64,000 nt of DNA from Rheinheimera faecalis. GTDB taxonomy: Bacteria > Pseudomonadota > Gammaproteobacteria > Enterobacterales > Alteromonadaceae. This document shows, one piece after another, positions 22,862 through 29,647 of the stretch. The stretch is from contig NZ_JAJOYT010000007.1 of NCBI RefSeq assembly GCF_021290965.1, forward strand, positions 62,001-126,000, given 5' to 3'. Under the pieces are notes generated by a model. That model was not told the origin of the DNA, made no database searches, and saw only the letters and a program-made list of their open reading frames with translations. Position numbers and translations under genes: made by a program. How positions within the stretch are numbered: the stretch's first letter is position 1; each line of letters opens with the position of its first letter.

Positions 22862-23896
22862 GTGATAGCTGTGCTGACTTCTGAGTATTTAACTTGCCCT
22901 GATCTTTTTGCCGATACTGTAGTCGACTGGCAAAAAACCGATGGCCGTAATGCCTTACCATGGCAACAAGACCCCAGCCCTTACAGAGTGATGGTCAGCG
23001 AACTGATGTTGCAGCAAACTCAGGTCACTACAGTGATCCCTTATTTTCAGCGCTGGATGCAAAAACTACCTGATATTCATGCCTTAGCAGCTGCCGATAC
23101 CGACACTGTGATGGCGTTATGGCAGGGCTTAGGTTATTACGCCAGAGCCCGTAACTTACATAAAGCCGCTAAATATATAGTGAATGATTTAGGTGAGTTT
23201 CCTTTTGAATTAAATGACTTATTAACTATTCCCGGTATTGGTCGTTATACAGCAGGTGCTATCCGCTCTTTTGCTTATGATGCTTATGGCCCTATTGTGG
23301 ATGGGAATGTAAGGCGTTTATTCTGCCGTTTATTTGGCATTGAAGGTGTGCCAACCACTTCTGCAGTGGATAAAAAATTGTGGGCTTTGGCCGATTTATT
23401 AACACCAAAACAAAACAACAGACGTTTTGCGCAAGCCTTGCTGGATTTAGGCGCTACGGTTTGCAAACCCAAACAAGCGGATTGTTTAAGTTGCCCGCTT
23501 CAAACTCAGTGTGTGGCTTTTAATACAGGCCGGGTCACAGAATTACCAACTGCTAAACCTAAAAAGACCACTCCAACCAAAGCAGGTCATTTTTTGTGGA
23601 TAGAGCAAGGCGATAAGCTGTTACTGCAAAAAAGACCAGACTCCGGCATCTGGGCTGACTTATGGTCTTTACCCCAGGTAGATGAAAGGGCCGAAGCTTT
23701 GTCGCAAGCCAAACTACAGGGCCAATTTCAGCATGTGTTTTCGCATTACAAGTTAGATGCTTCGGTCTGGCATCCGGAATCCATTGTATCTGAACCTGCA
23801 GGCAGCAGCTGGTATAACAAAGAGCAAGTGATGGAGATTGGTTTACCAGCCCCTATCCGCAGCTGGATTGAAAAAAACTGGCTGAATAAAAGCTAA
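22862..23896 (+). CDS. mutY: A/G-specific adenine DNA glycosylase
   Basis: MutY removes adenine mispaired with 8-oxoguanine. The frame opens at GTG 22862 (a second GTG at 22871 is possible). Catalytic E47 (SELMLQQTQV) and D147 (IVDGNVRR) flank the helix-hairpin-helix LLTIPGIGRYTAGAI. C201, C208, C211 and C217 form the C-X6-C-X2-C-X5-C iron-sulphur site. The C-terminal NUDIX-like domain (FLWIEQGDKLLLQKRPDSG) reads 8-oxoG. It is followed by yggX, as in E. coli. Confidence 0.96.
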   Translation: MIAVLTSEYLTCPDLFADTVVDWQKTDGRNALPWQQDPSPYRVMVSELMLQQTQVTTVIPYFQRWMQKLPDIHALAAADTDTVMALWQGLGYYARARNLHKAAKYIVNDLGEFPFELNDLLTIPGIGRYTAGAIRSFAYDAYGPIVDGNVRRLFCRLFGIEGVPTTSAVDKKLWALADLLTPKQNNRRFAQALLDLGATVCKPKQADCLSCPLQTQCVAFNTGRVTELPTAKPKKTTPTKAGHFLWIEQGDKLLLQKRPDSGIWADLWSLPQVDERAEALSQAKLQGQFQHVFSHYKLDASVWHPESIVSEPAGSSWYNKEQVMEIGLPAPIRSWIEKNWLNKS

Positions 23897-23958
23897 CTGC
23901 TAGCGATGAAGTCGTTTACAATATCGGCCTTTTTAAAAGCTAAGCATTGAGGTGAATA

Positions 23959-24231
23959 ATGTCCCGTCAGGTATTTTGTGTTTATTTGCAAAAAGAAGCA
24001 GCAGGTTTAGATTTTCAGCTGTACCCGGGTGAGCTTGGCAAAAAAATCTTCGACAGTATCAGCAAAGAAGCCTGGGCTTTATGGCAGTCAAAACAAATTA
24101 TGCTGATCAATGAAAAAAAGCTGAATATGATGAATCTGGAACACCGTAAATTGCTGGAAGAACAGATGCAGCAATTTTTATTTGAAGGCAAAGAAGTTCA
24201 GATCGAAGGTTACGTTCCTAAAGCCAAATAA
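23959..24231 (+). CDS. yggX: Probable Fe(2+)-trafficking protein YggX
   Basis: A 90-residue soluble protein beginning [19 protein letters not shown] with the conserved Cys7 and ending in the usual EGYVPKAK-type tail. YggX helps protect iron-sulphur enzymes from oxidative damage; its neighbour MutY is itself an iron-sulphur enzyme. GAGG lies 6 nt before the ATG. Length and order match the family throughout gammaproteobacteria. Confidence 0.95.
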   Translation: MSRQVFCVYLQKEAAGLDFQLYPGELGKKIFDSISKEAWALWQSKQIMLINEKKLNMMNLEHRKLLEEQMQQFLFEGKEVQIEGYVPKAK

Positions 24232-24329
24232 ACCCTGCAAATCTCTAAGGCGTGGCTGGTTTAAAGTTACGCCTTTCTTTATAATTCGCATTAGAAAAAT
24301 TAATTCTATTTTACTTAAGGCTGCAGGCT

Positions 24330-25262
24330 ATGGCTCGGCGCTTACCCCCTCTTAATGCGTTAAAGGCTTTTGAAACTGCGGCCCGTCATCTTAGTTTTAC
24401 TAAAGCGGCTGAAGAGATGTTTGTTACTCAGGCTGCTATTAGTCATCAGATCAAAGCTCTGGAAGACCATTTAGGTTTAAAGCTGTTTATGCGGAAGAAC
24501 CGCTCTTTACTTTTAACCGAAGAAGGACAGAGTTACTTTTTAGATATTAAAGAAATTTTTCTGCAGCTGCATGAAGCCACAGAGAAGTTATTAGCTCGTG
24601 GTGCTAAAGGCTCTTTAACTGTCAGTTTGCAGCCAAGTTTTGCTATTCAGTGGCTGGTGCCGCGTTTAAGTTTATTTAGTGAAGAGCATTCCGACATAGA
24701 CGTGCGGATTAAAGCGGTCGACTCAGACGAAGGTTCATTAACAGACGATGTAGACGTAGCTATTTATTATGGCCGCGGCAGCTGGCGTAACTTGCATGCC
24801 GACAAACTGCACACTGAATACTTACTGCCGGTATGTTCGCCTTTGTTATTAAACGGTAGCAAGCCATTAAAAGATGTAGCTGACTTACGTCACCATACTT
24901 TGTTGCATGACGGTTCGCGCCAGGCCTGGAAAGATTGGTTTGTCGGACAAGGCTTTAAAAACTTTAACGTCAATCAAGGGCCGATTTTTTCACATACAGC
25001 TATGGTATTGCAGGCCGCTATTCATGGTCAGGGTGTGGCTTTGGCGCATAACGTAATGGCAAGACCTGACATTAACTCAGGCCGCTTAATAGTGCCGTTT
25101 CACCATGTATTGCTGAGTAAAGACTCGCATTATCTGGTGTGCCGTGAAAACCAGACTGAGCTTGGTAAAATTGTTGCCTTCAGGCAGTGGATGGCGAAAC
25201 AGGTTGAACTGGATCAGCAGGACTTTGCTGAACAACATTTTAATAATTCGACACCGGATTAA
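24330..25262 (+). CDS. gcvA: LysR-family regulator, GcvA-like
   Basis: A 310-residue LysR regulator. The N-terminal winged helix (PPLNALKAFETAARHLSFTK, then VTQAAISHQIKALEDHLGLK) is the form typical of GcvA, the regulator of the glycine cleavage system in E. coli. The effector domain follows (SLQPSFAIQWLVPRLSLF). It precedes the ygdD-like gene and rlmM, as in E. coli, which supports the name. The extra hydrolase gene between them is not part of the E. coli order. Confidence 0.85.
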   Translation: MARRLPPLNALKAFETAARHLSFTKAAEEMFVTQAAISHQIKALEDHLGLKLFMRKNRSLLLTEEGQSYFLDIKEIFLQLHEATEKLLARGAKGSLTVSLQPSFAIQWLVPRLSLFSEEHSDIDVRIKAVDSDEGSLTDDVDVAIYYGRGSWRNLHADKLHTEYLLPVCSPLLLNGSKPLKDVADLRHHTLLHDGSRQAWKDWFVGQGFKNFNVNQGPIFSHTAMVLQAAIHGQGVALAHNVMARPDINSGRLIVPFHHVLLSKDSHYLVCRENQTELGKIVAFRQWMAKQVELDQQDFAEQHFNNSTPD

Positions 25263-25265
25263 TTG

Positions 25266-25895
25266 ATGCCAGAGCAGTTAGCCTTATGCACCAAGCCTGT
25301 TGCCAGATTGCTGTTATCTCATGGCGCAGGAGCGCCAGTGCAATCAGAGTTTTGTAAGCTTTTGGCAGAGCAACTGGCAAAACAGCATATTGAAGTCTGG
25401 GGTTTTAATTTTGCTTATATGCAAAAGACGCTGGCAGGTTCGAGGCAGTTACCAGCAAAAATGCCAGTATTAACGGCAGAACTATCTGAGCAGATAAGCC
25501 AAATGCCAACAGATTTGCCTTTAGTTATTGCAGGTAAGTCGATGGGCGGCCGGGTTGCCACTCTGCTTGCTGCATCACATCTGTTGCCTGAGCAAGTAAA
25601 AGGGGTGATAGCTTTTGGTTATCCTTTTCATCCGCCGAAAAAGGACAGTTGGCGTACAGAGCATTTTATCGATTTAAAAAGGTCTGTTTTGGTGTTGCAA
25701 GGGGAGCGGGATCCTTTTGGCAGCAGTGAAGAGCTGGCAGGTAAAAGCTGGCCTTGGATAGATCTTAAGTGGCTACAAAGTGGCGATCATGATTTTGTGC
25801 CACTGAAGAAATCAGGTTTGAGCCAACAGCAGCTGATTGAACAAGCTGCTTCTCTGAGTCGGAGTTTTATTGATGAATGTATTCTGGAAAATTAA
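25266..25895 (+). CDS. Alpha/beta hydrolase (KANL3/Tex30-like)
   Basis: A 209-residue hydrolase starting 3 bp after the gcvA-like stop. The fold is marked by LLLSHGAGAP (oxyanion loop), nucleophile S92 in AGKSMGGRVA, an acid in LQGERDPFG and a His in SGDHDFVPL, together a full catalytic triad. The small size and the KSMGGR elbow match the KANL3/Tex30 or dienelactone-hydrolase-like group, whose bacterial substrates are mostly unknown. Its end overlaps the start of the DUF423 gene by 23 bp, so the two are likely coupled. Confidence 0.8.
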   Translation: MPEQLALCTKPVARLLLSHGAGAPVQSEFCKLLAEQLAKQHIEVWGFNFAYMQKTLAGSRQLPAKMPVLTAELSEQISQMPTDLPLVIAGKSMGGRVATLLAASHLLPEQVKGVIAFGYPFHPPKKDSWRTEHFIDLKRSVLVLQGERDPFGSSEELAGKSWPWIDLKWLQSGDHDFVPLKKSGLSQQQLIEQAASLSRSFIDECILEN

Positions 25896-26259
25896 CAGCA
25901 GCCTGGCAGCCTTTTATGGCGCAGTGACTGTAGGTTCAGCCGCTGCATTAATGCATTTATGGCGTGGCACTATAGCTACAGACCAACTGGCTGTGCTGTT
26001 AAGTGCGGGTTTTATATTAGCTTTTCATGCCGTGGCTTTATTGGCCTTATCGGCTTTTGACAAACTGCAACAACAAAGCCCCTGGCTAAGCCGCATTTGC
26101 GCTTGCGCCATGCAAATAGGGCTTTGGTTATTTGTTTATACTCTGGTAGCTGGTGTATTTAAGCTGCCTTTACATTTTTCAGCTCTGGCGCCTTTAGGCG
26201 GGCAGTTGCTTATTTTAAGCTGGCTGGCTTTGGCCATCAGCCCTTGGATCAGGAAATAA
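25873..26259 (+). CDS. DUF423 (YgdD-like) inner-membrane protein
   Basis: A 128-residue protein with four hydrophobic segments, beginning MNVFWKINSSLAAFYGAVTV and containing the family's FHAVALLAL helix and the closing LAPLGGQLLILSWLAL. It matches the plan of E. coli YgdD (DUF423), function unknown. The ATG at 25873 follows GGAG. The gene overlaps the hydrolase and is followed at once by the micro-ORF array, then rlmM, the same order as ygdD-rlmM in E. coli apart from the array. Confidence 0.85.
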   Translation: MNVFWKINSSLAAFYGAVTVGSAAALMHLWRGTIATDQLAVLLSAGFILAFHAVALLALSAFDKLQQQSPWLSRICACAMQIGLWLFVYTLVAGVFKLPLHFSALAPLGGQLLILSWLALAISPWIRK

Positions 26260-26261
26260 CG

Positions 26262-26339
26262 ATGAAAAATTGGCAGGATAGACAATTTTCACAGCCGCAG
26301 GCTGCCCGTCAGGGTGCGGCACATGGAGGTGCCGTATGA
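26262..26339 (+). CDS. Micro-ORF 1 of a tandem array before rlmM (25 residues)
   Basis: The ATG has AGGA 7 nt upstream, at the end of the ygdD-like gene. The peptide begins MKNWQDRQFSQPQAARQ and ends GAAHGGAV. Its TGA overlaps the ATG of micro-ORF 2 (ATGA), and GGAGGT near its end is the ribosome site for that next ORF. It is hydrophilic, rich in Gln, Arg and Ala, with no signal or membrane segment. No known family. Being short, it would be missed by ordinary gene finders. Confidence 0.6.
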   Translation: MKNWQDRQFSQPQAARQGAAHGGAV

Positions 26340-26413
26340 AAAATTGGCAGGATAGACAATTTTCACAGCCGCAGGCTGCCAGTCAGGGTGCGGCACATGG
26401 AGGTGCCGTATGA
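26336..26413 (+). CDS. Micro-ORF 2 of the tandem array (25 residues)
   Basis: Almost the same as micro-ORF 1, with one change, Arg to Ser at residue 16. Because the unit is 74 bp, it is read in a different frame from micro-ORF 1. Its ATG overlaps the preceding TGA, 5 nt after GGAGGT. Translation would depend on re-initiation or on this strong ribosome site. Confidence 0.6.
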   Translation: MKNWQDRQFSQPQAASQGAAHGGAV

Positions 26414-26487
26414 AAAATTGGCAGGATAGACAATTTCCACAACCGCAGGTTGCCCGTCAGGGTGCTGCACATGGAGGTGCAGCATGA
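26410..26487 (+). CDS. Micro-ORF 3 of the tandem array, overlapping the rlmM start (25 residues)
   Basis: It reads MKNWQDRQFPQPQVARQ then GAAHGGAA, with three amino-acid changes from copy 1 (S10P, A14V, V25A). Its TGA (26485-26487) overlaps the rlmM ATG at 26484 in the same ATGA arrangement that joins the earlier units. It is therefore placed as a translational leader for rlmM. Confidence 0.6.
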   Translation: MKNWQDRQFPQPQVARQGAAHGGAA

Positions 26488-27554
26488 AGCAACTTTTGCT
26501 GTATTGCCGTTCAGGTTTTGAAAAAGAATGTGCCGGCGAAATTCAGGATAAAGCGGGCCAGCAAGAGGTATTTGGTTTTTGCAAACTGACCAAAGACTCA
26601 GCCTTTGTTATTTTTGAAGCTTATGATAGCGAAGCTTTAGCTGCTTTTTACCGTGACTATGATTTCACGAATTTCATTTTTGCCCGTCAGTGGTTTTTGC
26701 TGGTGGATGACTTGCTGCAACTGGATCCGGCCGACCGTATTACTACAGTGGTTGAATCGGCAGTAGCTGCTGAATTATCTGCTTTTGGCGAGATCAGGGT
26801 GGAATACCCGGAAACCAACGACGGCAAAACTTTATCTACTTTAGCCCGTAAACTGACAGTGCCACTGCGCCAGTCATTACGTAAAGCTGGTGTATTGCTG
26901 CAAAAAGAAAACTCCAGAGCTCCAGTACTGCATTTGTTTATGCAAAGTGGCAGCAGTGCATATTTAGGTATTTCTTACCCTGAAAATAACAGCCCGCTGG
27001 AAAACGGCATTATGCGGCTGAAGTTCCCATCTGATGCGCCAAGTCGCAGCACATTAAAGCTGGAAGAAGCTTTTATTCAGTTTATTCCGAAAGATGAATG
27101 GGAAACCCGTTTAACTTCAGGCATGAGAGCTGTGGACTTAGGAGCTTGCCCTGGCGGTTGGACTTATCAGTTGGTTAAACGCAGCATGATGGTCACAGCT
27201 ATAGACAACGGCATGATGGCGCAGTCTTTAATGGACACAGGCCAGGTGAAACATTATCAGGTCGACGGTTTTAAATTTAGTCCGGACAAACGCAATGTGT
27301 ACTGGCTGGTTTGCGACATGATTGAAAAACCACAACGTGTTGGCAAACTGGTGTGTGACTGGCTGATCAATGATTGGTGTCAGGAAAGTATTTTTAACCT
27401 GAAACTACCTATGAAAAAGCGTTATGAAACTGTGGTTGAAGTGCTGGATATGATGCAGCATAACTTCAACGAAGCAGGGCTCGACGTCGAAATTCAGGCC
27501 AAGCACTTGTACCACGACCGCGAGGAAGTGACAGTGCATGTGCGTAAGTTTTAA
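26484..27554 (+). CDS. rlmM: 23S rRNA (cytidine2498-2'-O)-methyltransferase
   Basis: RlmM (YgdE) methylates the 2'-O of C2498 in 23S rRNA with SAM. The 356-residue product shows the N-terminal THUMP-like region (CRSGFEKECAGEIQDKAG) and the Rossmann methyltransferase with VDLGACPGGWTYQLVKR near 215 and the catalytic-region residues in LVCDMIEKP and NLKLPMKKRYETV. Length matches E. coli. The ribosome site GGAGGT lies inside the last micro-ORF, partly within a conserved hairpin, so its translation may be gated by the leader array. Confidence 0.95.
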   Translation: MKQLLLYCRSGFEKECAGEIQDKAGQQEVFGFCKLTKDSAFVIFEAYDSEALAAFYRDYDFTNFIFARQWFLLVDDLLQLDPADRITTVVESAVAAELSAFGEIRVEYPETNDGKTLSTLARKLTVPLRQSLRKAGVLLQKENSRAPVLHLFMQSGSSAYLGISYPENNSPLENGIMRLKFPSDAPSRSTLKLEEAFIQFIPKDEWETRLTSGMRAVDLGACPGGWTYQLVKRSMMVTAIDNGMMAQSLMDTGQVKHYQVDGFKFSPDKRNVYWLVCDMIEKPQRVGKLVCDWLINDWCQESIFNLKLPMKKRYETVVEVLDMMQHNFNEAGLDVEIQAKHLYHDREEVTVHVRKF

Positions 27555-27579
27555 TGCTGCTATTTGGCATTTAAACAAA

Positions 27580-27604
27580 GAGGGCAGGTATAAAGCCTGC
27601 CCTC
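27580..27604. terminator. Bidirectional terminator between rlmM and the GST gene
   Basis: GAGGGCAGG (27580-27588) pairs with CCTGCCCTC (27596-27604), a 9-bp stem with a 7-nt loop (TATAAAG). It lies between convergent genes. It resembles the GGGCGGGT hairpins after gltD and arcB with changed bases on both arms. Confidence 0.7.
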
Positions 27605-27624
27605 AACTATGTTCGGAAAACCCA

Positions 27625-28269
27625 TCAAACATAAGGCTTAACTAAGCCATCATAATCCATCACTTTTTGCACTGCTGGGCGGGCTAATACCTTTTGTACC
27701 CAGAGGGCTATAAAAGGGTAATCGCGGGCTTTTTTATCGTCGAAGTGGCGGGTCCAACGACATAACATCATGGCGTAAATATCGATCAGTGAAAACTCTT
27801 CGCCTAAAAACCATGGGCTGCAGTGGCTGGCTAAATGTTTATCCATTTGCTCCAGCAAGCTCTGGGCTTTTTGCTGTGCATGACGTTTTACATCTGCCTG
27901 ATTTTGCTCACCACTTACCCAGCGATCCGGATAAAAATAGACGCTTAAAGTGCTTTGTAAGGTGGCGGATAACCAAATCAGCCATTTGTAAGCTTCGGCA
28001 CGCTGAAGAGTACCTTGAGCCGGCAACAAGTTCTTTTCCGGGTGGCTGTCGACTAGATGCAGGCAAATAGCAGCAGTTTCAAAAATGACCTGACCCTGAT
28101 CGACTAGGGTTGGAATAGTGCCATTAGGGTTGAGTGCCAGGTATTCAGCTTTTTTATGAGAACCTGTTGCTGTGTCTGTTAATACCAGCTTATAAGGAAC
28201 TGCCAGTTCTTCCAGCAGAATATGGGGTGCCATGCTGGCGGTGCTTGGTGAATAGTACAACTGATACAT
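27625..28269 (-). CDS. Glutathione S-transferase
   Basis: A 214-residue cytosolic GST. The thioredoxin-like N-domain begins MYQLYYSPSTASMAPHILLE with the active-site Ser/Tyr region, then the cis-Pro segment NPNGTIPTLVD and the glutathione-binding FETAAICLHL (ETxAI). The all-helical C-domain holds the N-cap motif EEFSLIDIYAMMLC. GGAG lies 8 nt before the ATG. It is a single gene; its substrate is not evident. Confidence 0.9.
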   Translation of the reverse strand: MYQLYYSPSTASMAPHILLEELAVPYKLVLTDTATGSHKKAEYLALNPNGTIPTLVDQGQVIFETAAICLHLVDSHPEKNLLPAQGTLQRAEAYKWLIWLSATLQSTLSVYFYPDRWVSGEQNQADVKRHAQQKAQSLLEQMDKHLASHCSPWFLGEEFSLIDIYAMMLCRWTRHFDDKKARDYPFIALWVQKVLARPAVQKVMDYDGLVKPYV

Positions 28270-28365
28270 CGATATAACTCCTTAGAGAAAAACCTATCGG
28301 AGCATAGTAGTGTGAAGCGCAGATGATGGCAAAAAAAAGGTCAGAGCTTAGGCCCTGACTCAGAC

Positions 28366-28495
28366 TATACCCAAAGTAATTGGAGTTGCAGGGAGGCGAC
28401 AAGCCAGCTAGACCCCAGGAGCATAGTTACCTATGTGACTGGGGCTAGATGGTGCAGTCAACAAAGCTGCGGCTTCAAGTACGAAGGGGATATTA
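28366..28495. repeat. Intergenic imperfect palindrome, CATAG/CTATG-core family (copy 2)
   Basis: It starts TATACCCAAAGTAATTGGAG and ends with CTGCGGCTTCAAGTACGAAG. The centre is CTAG.CCCCAG (28408-28418) against CTGGGGCTAG (28439-28448), enclosing CATAG (28422-28426) and CTATG (28431-28435). It fills the gap between the GST promoter and the end of the isocitrate dehydrogenase gene. The same outer ends, less well kept, appear at 10441 and near 4405. Confidence 0.6.
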
Positions 28496-29500
28496 CAAAC
28501 GTTCCAGCATAGCTGCTGTAAAGTCTGTAGTGCCATGGCTGCCACCTAAGTCGCGGGTGGTGCGGTCACCTGATGCAATCACATCAGTTAATGCGGCCAG
28601 AATTTTTTCTGCTTTATCTTTCATGCCCAAATATTCCAGCATCTGGATAGAAGCTAAAATCACTGAGCTTGGGTTTGCCAGGTTTTTGCCGGCTATATCC
28701 GGCGCGCTGCCGTGTACTGCTTCAAAAATAGCGCAATCAGTGCCGATATTAGCGCCTGGCGCCATACCTAAACCACCCACTAAACCAGCACATAAGTCAG
28801 ATAAAATATCGCCAAACAGGTTGGTGGTTACAATCACATCAAACTGTTGTGGATTCATCACCAGCTGCATACAAGCGTTATCAACGATCATCTCGCTGGC
28901 CTGAATATCAGGGTAACGTAAAGCTACTTCACGGGCAGTTTTTAAGAACAGGCCAGAAGTAGATTTCAGGATGTTGGCTTTGTGAACGATAGTCACTTTT
29001 TTGCGGTTTTCGCGACGTGCCAGCTCAAAGGCGAACTCAACAATACGTTCAGAACCTTCACGGGTCACTATGCTCATAGCTTCTGCCAGCTCGCCTTCGT
29101 TTTTCACGATTTGGCCAGCACCTGAGTACATACCTTCAGTATTTTCACGCACTGTAATGATGTCGATATTTTCGTAACGGGCTTTAGTGCCTTTAAACGA
29201 AATAACCGGACGTACGTTAGAGTACAGGTTGAATTTTTTACGTAAAGTCACGTTAATTGAAGTGAAACCTTCGCCTACAGGCGTAGTTAACGGGCCTTTT
29301 AAGGTGATTTTGTTACGGGCAATAGCGTCCAGTGTGGTCTGTGGCAGCAATTCACCAGTAGTTTCCAGCGCAGTTAAGCCAGCTTCAACATATTCATAGT
29401 TAAAGTTACAGCCTACTTTATCCAGAACCTGGATAGCGGCTTCTACTATGCTTGGACCTATGCCATCACCTTTGATGACCGTAATAGTTTGTGAACTCAT
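28493..29500 (-). CDS. Isocitrate dehydrogenase, NAD-dependent type
   Basis: It oxidises isocitrate to 2-oxoglutarate. The start at 29500 has AAGGA 5 nt upstream and gives 335 residues, the length of the short LeuB-like NAD class; a longer frame to 29551 has no ribosome site. Signatures: VIKGDGIGPSIVEAA, SINVTLRKKFNLYSNVRP (substrate Arg and Ser), IVHKANILKSTSGLFL with the catalytic Lys, and VTTNLFGDILSDLCAGL with the metal-binding Asp pair. Its product feeds GltBD. Its family relation to 3-isopropylmalate dehydrogenase is excluded by the substrate-loop sequence, not proven. Confidence 0.88.
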   Translation of the reverse strand: MSSQTITVIKGDGIGPSIVEAAIQVLDKVGCNFNYEYVEAGLTALETTGELLPQTTLDAIARNKITLKGPLTTPVGEGFTSINVTLRKKFNLYSNVRPVISFKGTKARYENIDIITVRENTEGMYSGAGQIVKNEGELAEAMSIVTREGSERIVEFAFELARRENRKKVTIVHKANILKSTSGLFLKTAREVALRYPDIQASEMIVDNACMQLVMNPQQFDVIVTTNLFGDILSDLCAGLVGGLGMAPGANIGTDCAIFEAVHGSAPDIAGKNLANPSSVILASIQMLEYLGMKDKAEKILAALTDVIASGDRTTRDLGGSHGTTDFTAAMLERL

Positions 29501-29647
29501 AACGTTCCTTAAATTACTGATTCTTACCGGGACTGGTTGTAATAAACACAAAGCTGAATTTGAATACAGTCTTCTTGTTAAACCTGCGACAGCAGAGTGT
29601 GCTGAAAAACGGCGAAAATATACCAGTTTTGGTGTTTATTTTCCAGT

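Larger units (their letters stand above)
26262..26483 (+). repeat. Three tandem 74-bp units, each a micro-ORF with three hairpins
   Basis: Units at 26262-26335, 26336-26409 and 26410-26483 are head-to-tail. Units 1 and 2 differ by one base. Unit 3 differs by about eight bases. At offsets 31-35/39-43 the stem CAGCC/GGCTG becomes CAACC/GGTTG in unit 3. At offsets 56-61/68-73 the stem CGGCAC/GTGCCG becomes CTGCAC/GTGCAG. Both are paired changes that keep the stem. A third stem, AAAATTG/CAATTTT (offsets 5-11/22-28), is kept with one pair lost. The second hairpin loop holds part of the GGAGGT ribosome site. Confidence 0.85.

Noticed and set aside
26262-26483. CRISPR array
   Set aside because: The three 74-bp units abut directly with no spacers between them and each encodes an ORF with a ribosome site.
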